DNA of 34,146 nucleotides from positions 1 through 34,146 of the forward strand of contig JAAFHT010000016.1 of NCBI GenBank assembly GCA_013297625.1, written 5' to 3'. Every line of letters begins with the position of its first letter. Positions within the stretch are counted from its first letter, which is position 1. Both the position numbers and the translations under genes were made by a program. Under the pieces are notes generated by a model. It ran no database searches. It saw nothing but the letters and a program-made list of their open reading frames with translations, and had not been told where the DNA came from. Source of the DNA: Actinomycetota bacterium (GTDB lineage Bacteria > Actinomycetota > Actinomycetes > Actinomycetales > Microbacteriaceae). Positions 12,316 to 20,560 of the stretch are shown one piece after another.

Positions 12316-12789
12316 CTACTCACGCGGAAAGCACACGCTCTGTCCATCGAGAGATGCGAAACCGTTAGACCCGACGCTGAACTGAATCGAGAGCCCGTCG
12401 GGCTGAAAGGCGACGACGTCGAACCCAAAATCGCCCGCGTCGCGTTGCTCCGCGCTGAAACCACGACTCTCGAGATGACGTTGCACTGCGTCCGCAGCCT
12501 CCTGGGCGGTAACCGACACAGTGCCCTCGGTGTCGATTTGCCAAGAGCCGCCCGGCTGACCATCAGGCTGAGTGCAGGCACCGGGGACCTGCAGCTGGTC
12601 GTCAGTGGACCATCCCTCCCCGATGATCGCTTGCATTGCCTCGCTCTCAGCGAGCAGGCCAGCCTTTGCCTCCTCTGCGGTCACCATCACGGAACCTCCT
12701 GTCTGCGCGCTCATCGCACAACCCCCAAGTCCCAGGCTCACGGTGATGATCACCACGAGCGCACCTTGTACCCAAAGCCGTCGCTTCAT
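12316..12789 (-). CDS. Putative lipoprotein, hypothetical
   Basis: MKRRLWVQGALVVIITVSLGLGGCAMSAQTGG: signal peptide plus lipobox (LGGC); start overlaps the upstream hydrolase-remnant stop (ATGA). Confidence 0.75.
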   Translation of the reverse strand: MKRRLWVQGALVVIITVSLGLGGCAMSAQTGGSVMVTAEEAKAGLLAESEAMQAIIGEGWSTDDQLQVPGACTQPDGQPGGSWQIDTEGTVSVTAQEAADAVQRHLESRGFSAEQRDAGDFGFDVVAFQPDGLSIQFSVGSNGFASLDGQSVCFPRE

Positions 12790-13174
12790 GTCCCTCCTCC
12801 GATTCTCGCGATCTGGTCGAGAGAGTTCGTACATCGATCCAGGTAACCCTGCTTGTCGCCGCTCGACATCGACTCCAGCAGCATGCCGTCGTCGTCGACA
12901 TCCTCGGGAGCGTAGCTCCTCCCGGAGCTGAATCGCTCCGCGCCGAACGTCGTATCCAAGCGATCAAGGTTCCCCGAGGCGAACATTCCGATCGGCGCGA
13001 TGTGGTCCTTGCCCGCCGGCGTGACGAACACCTGTCCCGTGACACGTCGAGATGGGTGACCGAATCGACAAGCTTTGCGACACCCGGTGATCCGAACATC
13101 ACGAAGGCATCAGCGCTTGCCCCCGTCGAGAGAACGTAAGTCGGCATCTGAAAACCATACGAGTGGGCGAGCAT
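12786..13174 (-). pseudogene. Remnant of an alpha/beta hydrolase (DUF1023-like), 5'-truncated at the repeat junction and frameshifted
   Basis: One frame gives AHSYGFQMPTYVLSTGASADAFVMFGSPGVAKLVDSVTHLDV; another gives VTGQVFVTPAGKDHIAPIGMFASGNLDRLDTTFGAERFSSGRSYAPEDVDDD; no plausible N-terminus upstream. Confidence 0.65.
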
Positions 13175-13295
13175 CGCGGCGCTCGGGCTCACCTACCGTG
13201 CAGAAGCAGTCAGCGCCGACCAGGTGAGTACCCTGGCCGGCGCTGTGCGTGAAGCGGCAGCTTCCCTTACGGCGCGGCTGCAGGGTCGGTCGTAG
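13175..13295. repeat. Exact 121-bp direct repeat, copy 2 (duplicated iclR 3' end)
   Basis: Identical to 12095-12215; offset 1080 bp. Confidence 0.98.
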
Positions 13296-13506
13296 CCGCC
13301 TCAGCTTCGGGCTCGTCGCCGTCGAAGTGATCCTTGATGTCACCCACGACGCCCTGCGCCTTCTCGGCCGCGTCGCCCGCGAACTCCTTTACGTCGCCCG
13401 CGAACTCCTTGGCGTTATCTGCCACGTCTCCCGCGACATCCTTCGCCTTCTCGGCAACGTCGCCCGCGATGTCTTTGGCCTTGTCAACGATGTCGTCGAT
13501 ACCCAC
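13267..13506 (-). CDS. Small charged repeat protein, CsbD/LEA-like, GTG start
   Basis: VGIDDIVDKAKDIAGDVAEKAKDVAGDVADNAKEFAGDVKEFAGDAAEKAQGVVGDIKDHFDGDEPEAEAATTDPAAAP; 7-11 residue repeats. Confidence 0.75.
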   Translation of the reverse strand: MGIDDIVDKAKDIAGDVAEKAKDVAGDVADNAKEFAGDVKEFAGDAAEKAQGVVGDIKDHFDGDEPEAEAATTDPAAAP

Positions 13507-13608
13507 AGTTGGTCCTTCCTGACGGTCGGGAGCATCCCGCCGCCCCCACCATTGTGGCGAAAGACGCGACCGGGCAGAAGAGCCACCGCGACACACCCAG
13601 CAACAGCA

Positions 13609-13642
13609 AAGCGGGGCCGCACCCGTCGGTGCGACCCCGCTT
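13609..13642 (-). terminator. Hairpin terminator downstream of tuf
   Basis: AAGCGGGGCCGCACC-CGTC-GGTGCGACCCCGCTT: 15-bp stem with one mismatch (G-U in tuf-sense RNA), then TTTGCTGTT on the minus strand. Confidence 0.8.
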
Positions 13643-13659
13643 GACAGTGAGTCAGAAGA

Positions 13660-14853
13660 CTACTTGAGGATCTTCGTGACCGTGCCGGCGCCAACGGTGC
13701 GGCCACCCTCACGGATGGCGAAGCCGAGGCCCTCTTCCATGGCGATGGGCTGGATCAGCTCAACGACCATGTCGGTGGTGTCGCCGGGCATGACCATCTC
13801 GGTGCCCTCGGGCAGCGAGATGACGCCGGTGACGTCGGTGGTGCGGAAGTAGAACTGCGGGCGGTAGTTCGTGTAGAACGGGTTGTGACGGCCACCCTCG
13901 TCCTTCGAGAGGATGTACGCGGTGCCCTCGAAGTTCGTGTGCGGCATGACCGAACCCGGCTTGACGACAACCTGGCCGCGCTCGACGTCTTCGCGCTTGG
14001 TGCCGCGAAGGAGCAGACCACAGTTCTCGCCGGCCCAGGCCTCGTCGAGCTGCTTGTGGAACATCTCGATACCCGTGACGATGGTCTTCTGCGTCGGACG
14101 GATGCCGACGATCTCGACCTCGGAGTTGATCGCGAGGGTGCCGCGCTCGGCGCGACCCGTCACAACCGTGCCACGGCCGGTGATCGTGAAGACGTCCTCG
14201 ATGGGCATGAGGAACGGCTTGTCCTTGTCGCGCACCGGGTCCGGCACCGACTCGTCGACGGCGTCCATGAGGTCGAGGATGGACTGCGTCCACTTCTCGT
14301 CACCCTCGAGAGCCTTGAGGCCCGAGACGCGCACAACGGGAGCGTTGTCGCCGTCGAAGCCCTGGCTCGAGAGCAGCTCGCGAACCTCGATCTCGACGAG
14401 CTCGAGGATCTCTTCGTCGTCGACCATGTCGCTCTTGTTGAGGGCGACGAGCAGGTAGGGCACGCCGACCTGCTTGGCGAGGAGCACGTGCTCACGCGTC
14501 TGAGCCATCGGGCCGTCGGTCGCCGCAACCACGAGGATCGCGCCGTCCATCTGAGCAGCACCGGTGATCATGTTCTTGATGTAGTCAGCGTGGCCCGGGG
14601 CGTCGACGTGCGCGTAGTGGCGCTTCGGCGTCTCGTACTCAACGTGCGAGATGTTGATGGTGATACCGCGCTGACGCTCTTCGGGAGCCGAGTCGATCGA
14701 CGCGAAGTCGCGCTGAACGTTGGTCGCCGACGGGAACTTGTCGGCAAGCACCTTCGAGATGGCAGCGGTGAGCGTGGTCTTGCCGTGGTCGACGTGACCG
14801 ATGGTTCCGATGTTGACGTGCGGCTTGCTCCGCTCGAACTTGGCCTTAGCCAC
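13660..14853 (-). CDS. tuf: Elongation factor Tu
   Basis: [41 protein letters not shown]... Confidence 0.99.
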   Translation of the reverse strand: MAKAKFERSKPHVNIGTIGHVDHGKTTLTAAISKVLADKFPSATNVQRDFASIDSAPEERQRGITINISHVEYETPKRHYAHVDAPGHADYIKNMITGAAQMDGAILVVAATDGPMAQTREHVLLAKQVGVPYLLVALNKSDMVDDEEILELVEIEVRELLSSQGFDGDNAPVVRVSGLKALEGDEKWTQSILDLMDAVDESVPDPVRDKDKPFLMPIEDVFTITGRGTVVTGRAERGTLAINSEVEIVGIRPTQKTIVTGIEMFHKQLDEAWAGENCGLLLRGTKREDVERGQVVVKPGSVMPHTNFEGTAYILSKDEGGRHNPFYTNYRPQFYFRTTDVTGVISLPEGTEMVMPGDTTDMVVELIQPIAMEEGLGFAIREGGRTVGAGTVTKILK

Positions 14854-14958
14854 TGTGGGTCCTCCTCAGGACTTGGTGCTCAGCATCCGGTGAGACGCCG
14901 CGCGGTTTGGTGTGTATGTATCGTACTCAGGCTCGGCGAGCCCTCGCAGGTCGGGCGA

Positions 14959-17073
14959 TTACTCGCCCTTGTTCTTCTGGACGATCTCGTCGGCGACGGC
15001 CTTCGGGACCTCCGCGTAGCTGTCGAACGACATCGAGTAGACGGCGCGCCCGGAGGTCTTCGACCGAAGGTCTCCGACGTACCCGAACATTTCAGACAGC
15101 GGCACGAGGGCGCGGACAACCTTCACGCCCGTCGCGTCGTCCATCGACTGGATCTGACCACGACGAGAGTTCAGGTCGCCGATGACGTCGCCCATGTACT
15201 CCTCGGGGGTGCGCACCTCGACCGCCATGAGCGGCTCGAGAAGCACGGGGTTCGCCTTGCGCGCGGCCTCCTTGAAGGCCATCGAGCCGGCGATCTTGAA
15301 CGCCATTTCTGACGAGTCAACGTCGTGCGAGGCGCCATCGATGAGCGTCGCCTTGACGCCCACCGTCGGGAAGCCCGCGAGCACGCCGACCTGCATGGCG
15401 TCTTGGATGCCCGCGTCGACCGAAGGGATGTACTCGCGCGGAACGCGACCACCCGTGACAGCGTTGACGAACTCGTAGCTCGTCTCGGGAGTCACCTCAA
15501 GCGGCTCGAGGCTGATCTGGATCTTGGCGAACTGACCCGAACCACCCGTCTGCTTCTTGTGGGTGTAGTCGTACTTCTCGATCGTCTTCTTGATCGTCTC
15601 GCGGTAGGCCACCTGGGGCTTGCCGACGTTGGCCTCGACGTTGAACTCGCGCTTCATGCGGTCAACCAAGATGTCGAGGTGCAACTCGCCCATGCCCTTG
15701 ATAACGGTCTGACCGGTTTCGATGTTCTGCTCGGTGCGGAACGTCGGGTCTTCTTCGGCGAGCTTCTGGATGGCCGTTCCGAGCTTCTCCTGGTCGGCCT
15801 TGGTCTTCGGCTCGATGGCCACCTCGATCACGGGCTCGGGGAAGGTCATCGACTCGAGCACGACCGGGTTGTTCGGGTCGCACAGCGTGTCACCCGTGGT
15901 CGTGTCTTTCAGACCGATGACCGCGTAAATGTGGCCAGCGGTGACCGAGTCGACCGGGTTCTCTTTGTTGGCGTGCATCTGGAAGATCTTGCCGATGCGC
16001 TCTTTCTTGCCCTTCGTCGAGTTGACGATCTGGGCGCCCGACTCGATCGATCCCGAGTAGACGCGCACGTAGGTCAAGCGGCCAAAGAAGGGGTGCACCG
16101 CAACCTTGAACGCGAGCGCAGCGAAGGGCTCTTTCGCGTCAGGCTTGCGAATGATCTCTTTCTCTTCGTCACGCGGGTCGTGCGCAACCGTGGCCGGAAC
16201 ATCCAGCGGGCTCGGCAGGTAGTCAACGACAGCGTCGAGCATGGGCTGCACGCCGCGGTTCTTGAACGCCGAGCCACACAGCACCGGGTAGATCTCGCTG
16301 TTGACGGTGAGCTTGCGAATCGCGGCCTTAATCTCGGCAACGGTCAGCTCTTCGCCACCGAAGTACTTCTCCATGAGCGCATCGTCGGTCTCAGCGACCG
16401 TCTCGAGCAACGTGGTGCGGTACTCGTTGGCCTTGTCGACGAGGTCGGCCGGAATGGGCTCGATGTCGTACTTTGCACCCATCTCAACGTCACCCTTGGC
16501 GTCGCCGCGCCACGTGAGGGCGCGCATCTCGACGAGGTCGACAACACCCTCGAAGGTGTTCTCAAAACCGATGGGCAGCTGAATGACGAGCGGCTTGGCG
16601 CCGAGGCGCTTCACGATCGTGTCAACGGTGAAGTAGAAGTCAGCGCCGAGCTTGTCCATCTTGTTGACGAAGCAAATGCGCGGCACGTCGTACTTGTCGG
16701 CCTGACGCCACACGGTCTCTGACTGGGGCTCAACGCCCTCTTTGCCATCGAAGACCGCAACGGCACCGTCGAGCACGCGAAGCGAGCGCTCGACCTCGAC
16801 CGTGAAGTCGACGTGGCCGGGGGTGTCGATGATGTTGATCTGGTGCTTGTTCCAGAAACACGTGGTGGCAGCCGACGTGATCGTGATGCCGCGCTCTTGC
16901 TCCTGCGCCATCCAGTCCATCGTGGCAGCGCCGTCGTGAACCTCACCGATCTTGTGCGTGATGCCCGTGTAGAACAGGATGCGCTCGGTCGTGGTGGTCT
17001 TGCCGGCGTCGATGTGCGCCATGATGCCGATGTTGCGGACCTTGTTGAGGTCGGTGAGCACGTCCTGTGCCAC
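14959..17073 (-). CDS. fusA: Elongation factor G
   Basis: [37 protein letters not shown]... Confidence 0.99.
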   Translation of the reverse strand: MAQDVLTDLNKVRNIGIMAHIDAGKTTTTERILFYTGITHKIGEVHDGAATMDWMAQEQERGITITSAATTCFWNKHQINIIDTPGHVDFTVEVERSLRVLDGAVAVFDGKEGVEPQSETVWRQADKYDVPRICFVNKMDKLGADFYFTVDTIVKRLGAKPLVIQLPIGFENTFEGVVDLVEMRALTWRGDAKGDVEMGAKYDIEPIPADLVDKANEYRTTLLETVAETDDALMEKYFGGEELTVAEIKAAIRKLTVNSEIYPVLCGSAFKNRGVQPMLDAVVDYLPSPLDVPATVAHDPRDEEKEIIRKPDAKEPFAALAFKVAVHPFFGRLTYVRVYSGSIESGAQIVNSTKGKKERIGKIFQMHANKENPVDSVTAGHIYAVIGLKDTTTGDTLCDPNNPVVLESMTFPEPVIEVAIEPKTKADQEKLGTAIQKLAEEDPTFRTEQNIETGQTVIKGMGELHLDILVDRMKREFNVEANVGKPQVAYRETIKKTIEKYDYTHKKQTGGSGQFAKIQISLEPLEVTPETSYEFVNAVTGGRVPREYIPSVDAGIQDAMQVGVLAGFPTVGVKATLIDGASHDVDSSEMAFKIAGSMAFKEAARKANPVLLEPLMAVEVRTPEEYMGDVIGDLNSRRGQIQSMDDATGVKVVRALVPLSEMFGYVGDLRSKTSGRAVYSMSFDSYAEVPKAVADEIVQKNKGE

Positions 17074-17153
17074 AGCGGTGTCCTTACGTTAGGGAGCGAA
17101 ATGTGTGTCTTGGCTGCCGGATGGTGTCGGCCCGGGACGGGCCGCCACCGGCC

Positions 17154-17193
17154 TGCGCAGCGGGGGCCAGAAATGGCCCCCGCCTCATGCGCA
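17154..17193. promoter_or_regulatory. Strong hairpin in the rpsG-fusA intergenic region
   Basis: Core GCGGGGGCCA-GAAA-TGGCCCCCGC (17160-17183), 10-bp perfect stem, flanked by TGCGCA on both sides. Confidence 0.6.
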
Positions 17194-17233
17194 GTCCGGC
17201 CTTCGAACGCACTGCCGCTGGGAAGCCGAAGGC

Positions 17234-17704
17234 TTACCAGCGGTAGTGCGCGAAGGCCTTGTTGCTCTCGGCCATCTTGTGCGTGTCTTCGCGACGCTTC
17301 ACGGCGGCACCCAGGCCGTTGGATGCGTCGAGAATCTCGTTCATGAGGCGCTCGGTCATGGTCTTCTCGCGACGCGCCTTGGCGTAGCTCGTCAGCCAAC
17401 GCAGCGCGAGGGTGTTCGCGCGGTGCGGCTTGACCTCAACCGGAACCTGGTAGGTCGAGCCACCGACACGACGCGACCGCACCTCGAGGGTGGGGCGCAC
17501 GTTGTCGAGGGCCTTCTTGAGCGTGGCAACAGCGTCTTGGCCGTTCTTGGCAGCGACGCCTTCGAGTGCACCGTAGACGATGCGCTCGGCGAGGCCCTTT
17601 TTGCCATCGAGCAAGATCTTGTTGACGAGCTGGCTCACGATCGGAGCGCCGTAAACCGGGTCGGCAACGACGGGGCGCTTGGGTGCTGGTCCTTTACGAG
17701 GCAT
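17234..17704 (-). CDS. rpsG: 30S ribosomal protein S7
   Basis: [48 protein letters not shown]... Confidence 0.98.
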   Translation of the reverse strand: MPRKGPAPKRPVVADPVYGAPIVSQLVNKILLDGKKGLAERIVYGALEGVAAKNGQDAVATLKKALDNVRPTLEVRSRRVGGSTYQVPVEVKPHRANTLALRWLTSYAKARREKTMTERLMNEILDASNGLGAAVKRREDTHKMAESNKAFAHYRW

Positions 17705-18078
17705 TACTTCTTGTCCATCTTCGCTCCGTAGCGGCTACGCGCTTGCTTCCGGTTCTTGACCGCCTGGGTGTCGAGCGCGCCGCGCACAATCTTGTAGCGC
17801 ACACCGGGCAGGTCTTTCACACGACCGCCACGCACGAGCACCATCGAGTGCTCCTGCAGGTTGTGGCCCTCGCCGGGAATGTAGGCGGTGACCTCAGTGC
17901 CGTTGCTGAGCTTGACGCGAGCGACCTTGCGCAGAGCCGAGTTCGGCTTCTTGGGGGTCGTCGTGTAAACGCGCGTGCACACGCCGCGCTGCTGGGGGTT
18001 GGCCTTGAGGGCCGGTGCCTTGGTCTTGGAGACCTTCGGCGTGCGGCCCTTGCGGACCAGCTGCTGAATAGTGGGCAA
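17704..18078 (-). CDS. rpsL: 30S ribosomal protein S12; TTG start codon
   Basis: (TTG)[56 protein letters not shown] 5 nt upstream of TTG at 18078; track start at 18102 precedes this SD. Confidence 0.95.
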   Translation of the reverse strand: MPTIQQLVRKGRTPKVSKTKAPALKANPQQRGVCTRVYTTTPKKPNSALRKVARVKLSNGTEVTAYIPGEGHNLQEHSMVLVRGGRVKDLPGVRYKIVRGALDTQAVKNRKQARSRYGAKMDKK

Positions 18079-18361
18079 AAGTGCTCCTTGTGAATGCTGC
18101 ACGGTGACAGCGGTTGCGGTTGGATGTCCCCGCTCGAAGCTTGCGCCTCGACCGGGCTCACGCGAATCCGACGATTTCGCCGAGCAAGCTCAACGACGAC
18201 GAATATGCCGTGGGGGTGTCGGCTCACCCGCCGAAGCGAGAGAAAACCCAGTGACCCTCTGTGCGAACTCGAGCTGCGACTGGGGCTCCGCTTTCGCGGC
18301 ACACCACAGACGCGTGCCTAAGCACACACCTGCCCAAGAATAGACCTCGCGCGCGACGCGG

Positions 18362-19084
18362 TCAAACGGCGGTGGTGCCGCCCACGGTTGCGCGGTGCTC
18401 GGCGAGCTCGCGCTCATAGCTCGCCCGCGCCTCGACGTTGCGCGCTCGGGCAGTGCGGCCTCGACGCGAAACGATTCCGCCGACCCAAATGGGAACTTCG
18501 CGCGCAGCGATCGCGGCGGCGAACCCGAGCGGGTTGGTGAGTTGCTGAACCACGATCGCGGAGACCTCGGCGGCCGAGCCGCCGACAGCGCCCGCCGCGA
18601 TGATGGCCGCGCCGACGAAGCCGACCCACACCACGACGGCGACGATGAATCCGCCCAGAACGTGCGCCCACCATCCGGCGCGGTTCACGATCACGACGAG
18701 TAGCAGGTACGACAAGAAGAACACGATGACCGGAAGCCAGTAGGCCGGCGCCGAGAGCGACGACACAACCTCTTGCAGCGAAATGCCACGAACAGCGATC
18801 GCGATGACGGCCACGAGGGCCGCGTAGACCGCGGCGAAGACTCCCGTGCTGAACACAGCAACCAGCGCGCCCACCCCGCGCGCACCACGCTTCTTCGGGG
18901 GCTGCGGAGCGGTGACGAAAACGACCGTCGGCTGAGCAGACTCGGCCGCAGCGCCCGCCGGCGCGCTCGCATCTGCTTCGGGAGCCGGGCTTGGCTCGGC
19001 GGCCGCCCGGTCGTCGACCGGTGTCTGTGTCACGTTCTTTGAAGTCGGTTCGGGAACTGACTCGGGTGCAGATGATGTGGCCAT
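18362..19084 (-). CDS. Membrane protein with acidic/Pro/Ala-rich N-terminus, hypothetical
   Basis: MATSSAPESVPEPTSKNVTQTPVDDRAAAEPSPAPEADAS... then several hydrophobic helices. Confidence 0.7.
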   Translation of the reverse strand: MATSSAPESVPEPTSKNVTQTPVDDRAAAEPSPAPEADASAPAGAAAESAQPTVVFVTAPQPPKKRGARGVGALVAVFSTGVFAAVYAALVAVIAIAVRGISLQEVVSSLSAPAYWLPVIVFFLSYLLLVVIVNRAGWWAHVLGGFIVAVVVWVGFVGAAIIAAGAVGGSAAEVSAIVVQQLTNPLGFAAAIAAREVPIWVGGIVSRRGRTARARNVEARASYERELAEHRATVGGTTAV

Positions 19085-19138
19085 GACGCGTCCTTTCACC
19101 GGGAATGCGAACGCGCCACCCTACCAAGGTGCGGTTTC

Positions 19139-19161
19139 GGGATGCCCATCGCGGGCATCCC
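19139..19161 (-). terminator. Hairpin downstream of pilO, candidate terminator of the pil operon
   Basis: GGGATGCCC-ATCGC-GGGCATCCC: 9-bp perfect stem, 12 nt past the pilO stop. Confidence 0.6.
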
Positions 19162-19172
19162 AAAACCTCCAC

Positions 19173-19892
19173 CTACGGCGTGGGAGTAGGAGTGGGTGTT
19201 GGCGGCCCCGAGTCGGTCGGCACCGGAGTGGGCGTCGGATCGGGTTCGGGCTCCGGCTCAGGTTCGGGCGCCGGATTCACTAGGTCGTCACCGCTCACGA
19301 CATACATGACCATCGAGAACGTGATCGTTCCTGAGCCGTCACCGCTTGTCGTGTAGTCGCCGCTGGACACGATGGAGAACCGAGGTGATTTCTGCAACGC
19401 TTCGATGTAATCCAAGATCGACGACAGAGGCCCGGTAACGGTCACCGCGACGGGCACGCCCAGCAGTGAACCGGCGGGCAGGATGCCCTCCCCGTCAATT
19501 TCGGGTGCGGGAGGCTGTGCGTCCGCTTCGAGCACCAGTGGCGTAGTCGGGGCCGGCTCGTTGATCTGGATGTTCTGCAGGCCGAGACCGGCCGAGAGCA
19601 AGCGGATGAGCAGCTCTTCGATAGCGTCGTCGTATTGCGCGGCGGTCGGAAACTCTTCGCGCAAGCCCTCGAGTTCAACGAGCAACTCGTCGAGGTTCTC
19701 GAAGTCAGACTGCAACTGGGCGATCGCAGCACGCGCGACATCATTCTGCGCTTGCACGTTTCGACGTTCAGTTTCGAACCGAGCGGCATCGGCAAGCCGC
19801 GGAGAGATGCCCAAGAACCACCCGAGTGCAACCACGGCAATCATGATGAGCACCGCGGCGAAGGTCCAGATTCGAGTTGTTGCCGTGGTCAT
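19173..19892 (-). CDS. pilO: Type IV pilus assembly protein PilO-like with Pro-rich C-terminal tail
   Basis: N-terminal TM, coiled coil, domain following PilN; tail NPAPEPEPEPEPDPTPTPVPTDSGPPTPTPTPTP. Confidence 0.75.
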   Translation of the reverse strand: MTTATTRIWTFAAVLIMIAVVALGWFLGISPRLADAARFETERRNVQAQNDVARAAIAQLQSDFENLDELLVELEGLREEFPTAAQYDDAIEELLIRLLSAGLGLQNIQINEPAPTTPLVLEADAQPPAPEIDGEGILPAGSLLGVPVAVTVTGPLSSILDYIEALQKSPRFSIVSSGDYTTSGDGSGTITFSMVMYVVSGDDLVNPAPEPEPEPEPDPTPTPVPTDSGPPTPTPTPTP

Positions 19893-20560
19893 TCGGTCAC
19901 CTCATCCACACCAAAGCGCTGCGCGAGAGCCAGGTCATTCAGGTTGATCGTCACGGCCGTCTTGTAGCCGCTCTCTTGGAAAGTGACCGAATCAATGCTC
20001 GCGTCGGCGAAAGTCTCGATCTTCTCCCACGCGCGATACCACGTCTGGGGCGTGGGTACCTCGGCAGTCGAGATCACTATGCGAATCGTCGCCGTGCGCG
20101 GAGCACGGAGCGGACCGGTCACACCCAAGGCCGGCTGGGCGGGCGCATCAGACTGAAACGTGAGCGTATCCACAAGTTCGTCGGCGCTCAATACGGCCAA
20201 GTACGGCGTCAACGATTCGCGCCACAAGACCTCAACGGTACCCAGTTGGGCTCGAACATCCGTGATCGACTGCAGCTGACCGCGCACTTGCGTCACCTCA
20301 GCGAACTCCAACTGAGTTACGAGCAATTGCTCGGTGATAGTGCGCTCAGCAGCGAGCTGCGCTTCAGACGCCGTGGCAATGAAGGTTGACCCAACAATGC
20401 CGGCGACGGTCAGCGCAATGACGGCGATGACCGCTGTCACGAGTCCACGACGACGCCCGCGCTCTTTCTTCTGCAGGGCCACTTCGGGCGGCATGAGGTG
20501 TGCACGAGGCACACCGCCGTAGACGAGCGCCCCTGTCTCGCGGCCATCTCGACGACTCAT
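19889..20560 (-). CDS. pilN: Type IV pilus assembly protein PilN-like
   Basis: Cytoplasmic AHLMPPEVAL (degenerate NLLPxE), one TM, fimbrial-assembly-like domain; between pilM and pilO. Confidence 0.75.
   Translation of the reverse strand: MSRRDGRETGALVYGGVPRAHLMPPEVALQKKERGRRRGLVTAVIAVIALTVAGIVGSTFIATASEAQLAAERTITEQLLVTQLEFAEVTQVRGQLQSITDVRAQLGTVEVLWRESLTPYLAVLSADELVDTLTFQSDAPAQPALGVTGPLRAPRTATIRIVISTAEVPTPQTWYRAWEKIETFADASIDSVTFQESGYKTAVTINLNDLALAQRFGVDEVTE

Noticed and set aside
12169-12846. 225-aa plus-strand ORF MKRQLPLRRGCRVG...
   Set aside because: Begins inside the iclR tail repeat in another frame and runs antisense to the lipoprotein; the similar N-terminus in 13249..13644 is only the 121-bp repeat.
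12095-13295. Insertion-sequence interpretation of the repeat-bracketed segment
   Set aside because: No transposase, no terminal inverted repeats seen, and a 121-bp duplication is far longer than normal target-site duplications.
13885-16722. Long plus-strand ORFs (13885..15312 and 15325..16722) opposite tuf and fusA
   Set aside because: Antisense shadows of well-recognised genes; rich in Arg/Asp/Leu/Val/His with no domain signal.
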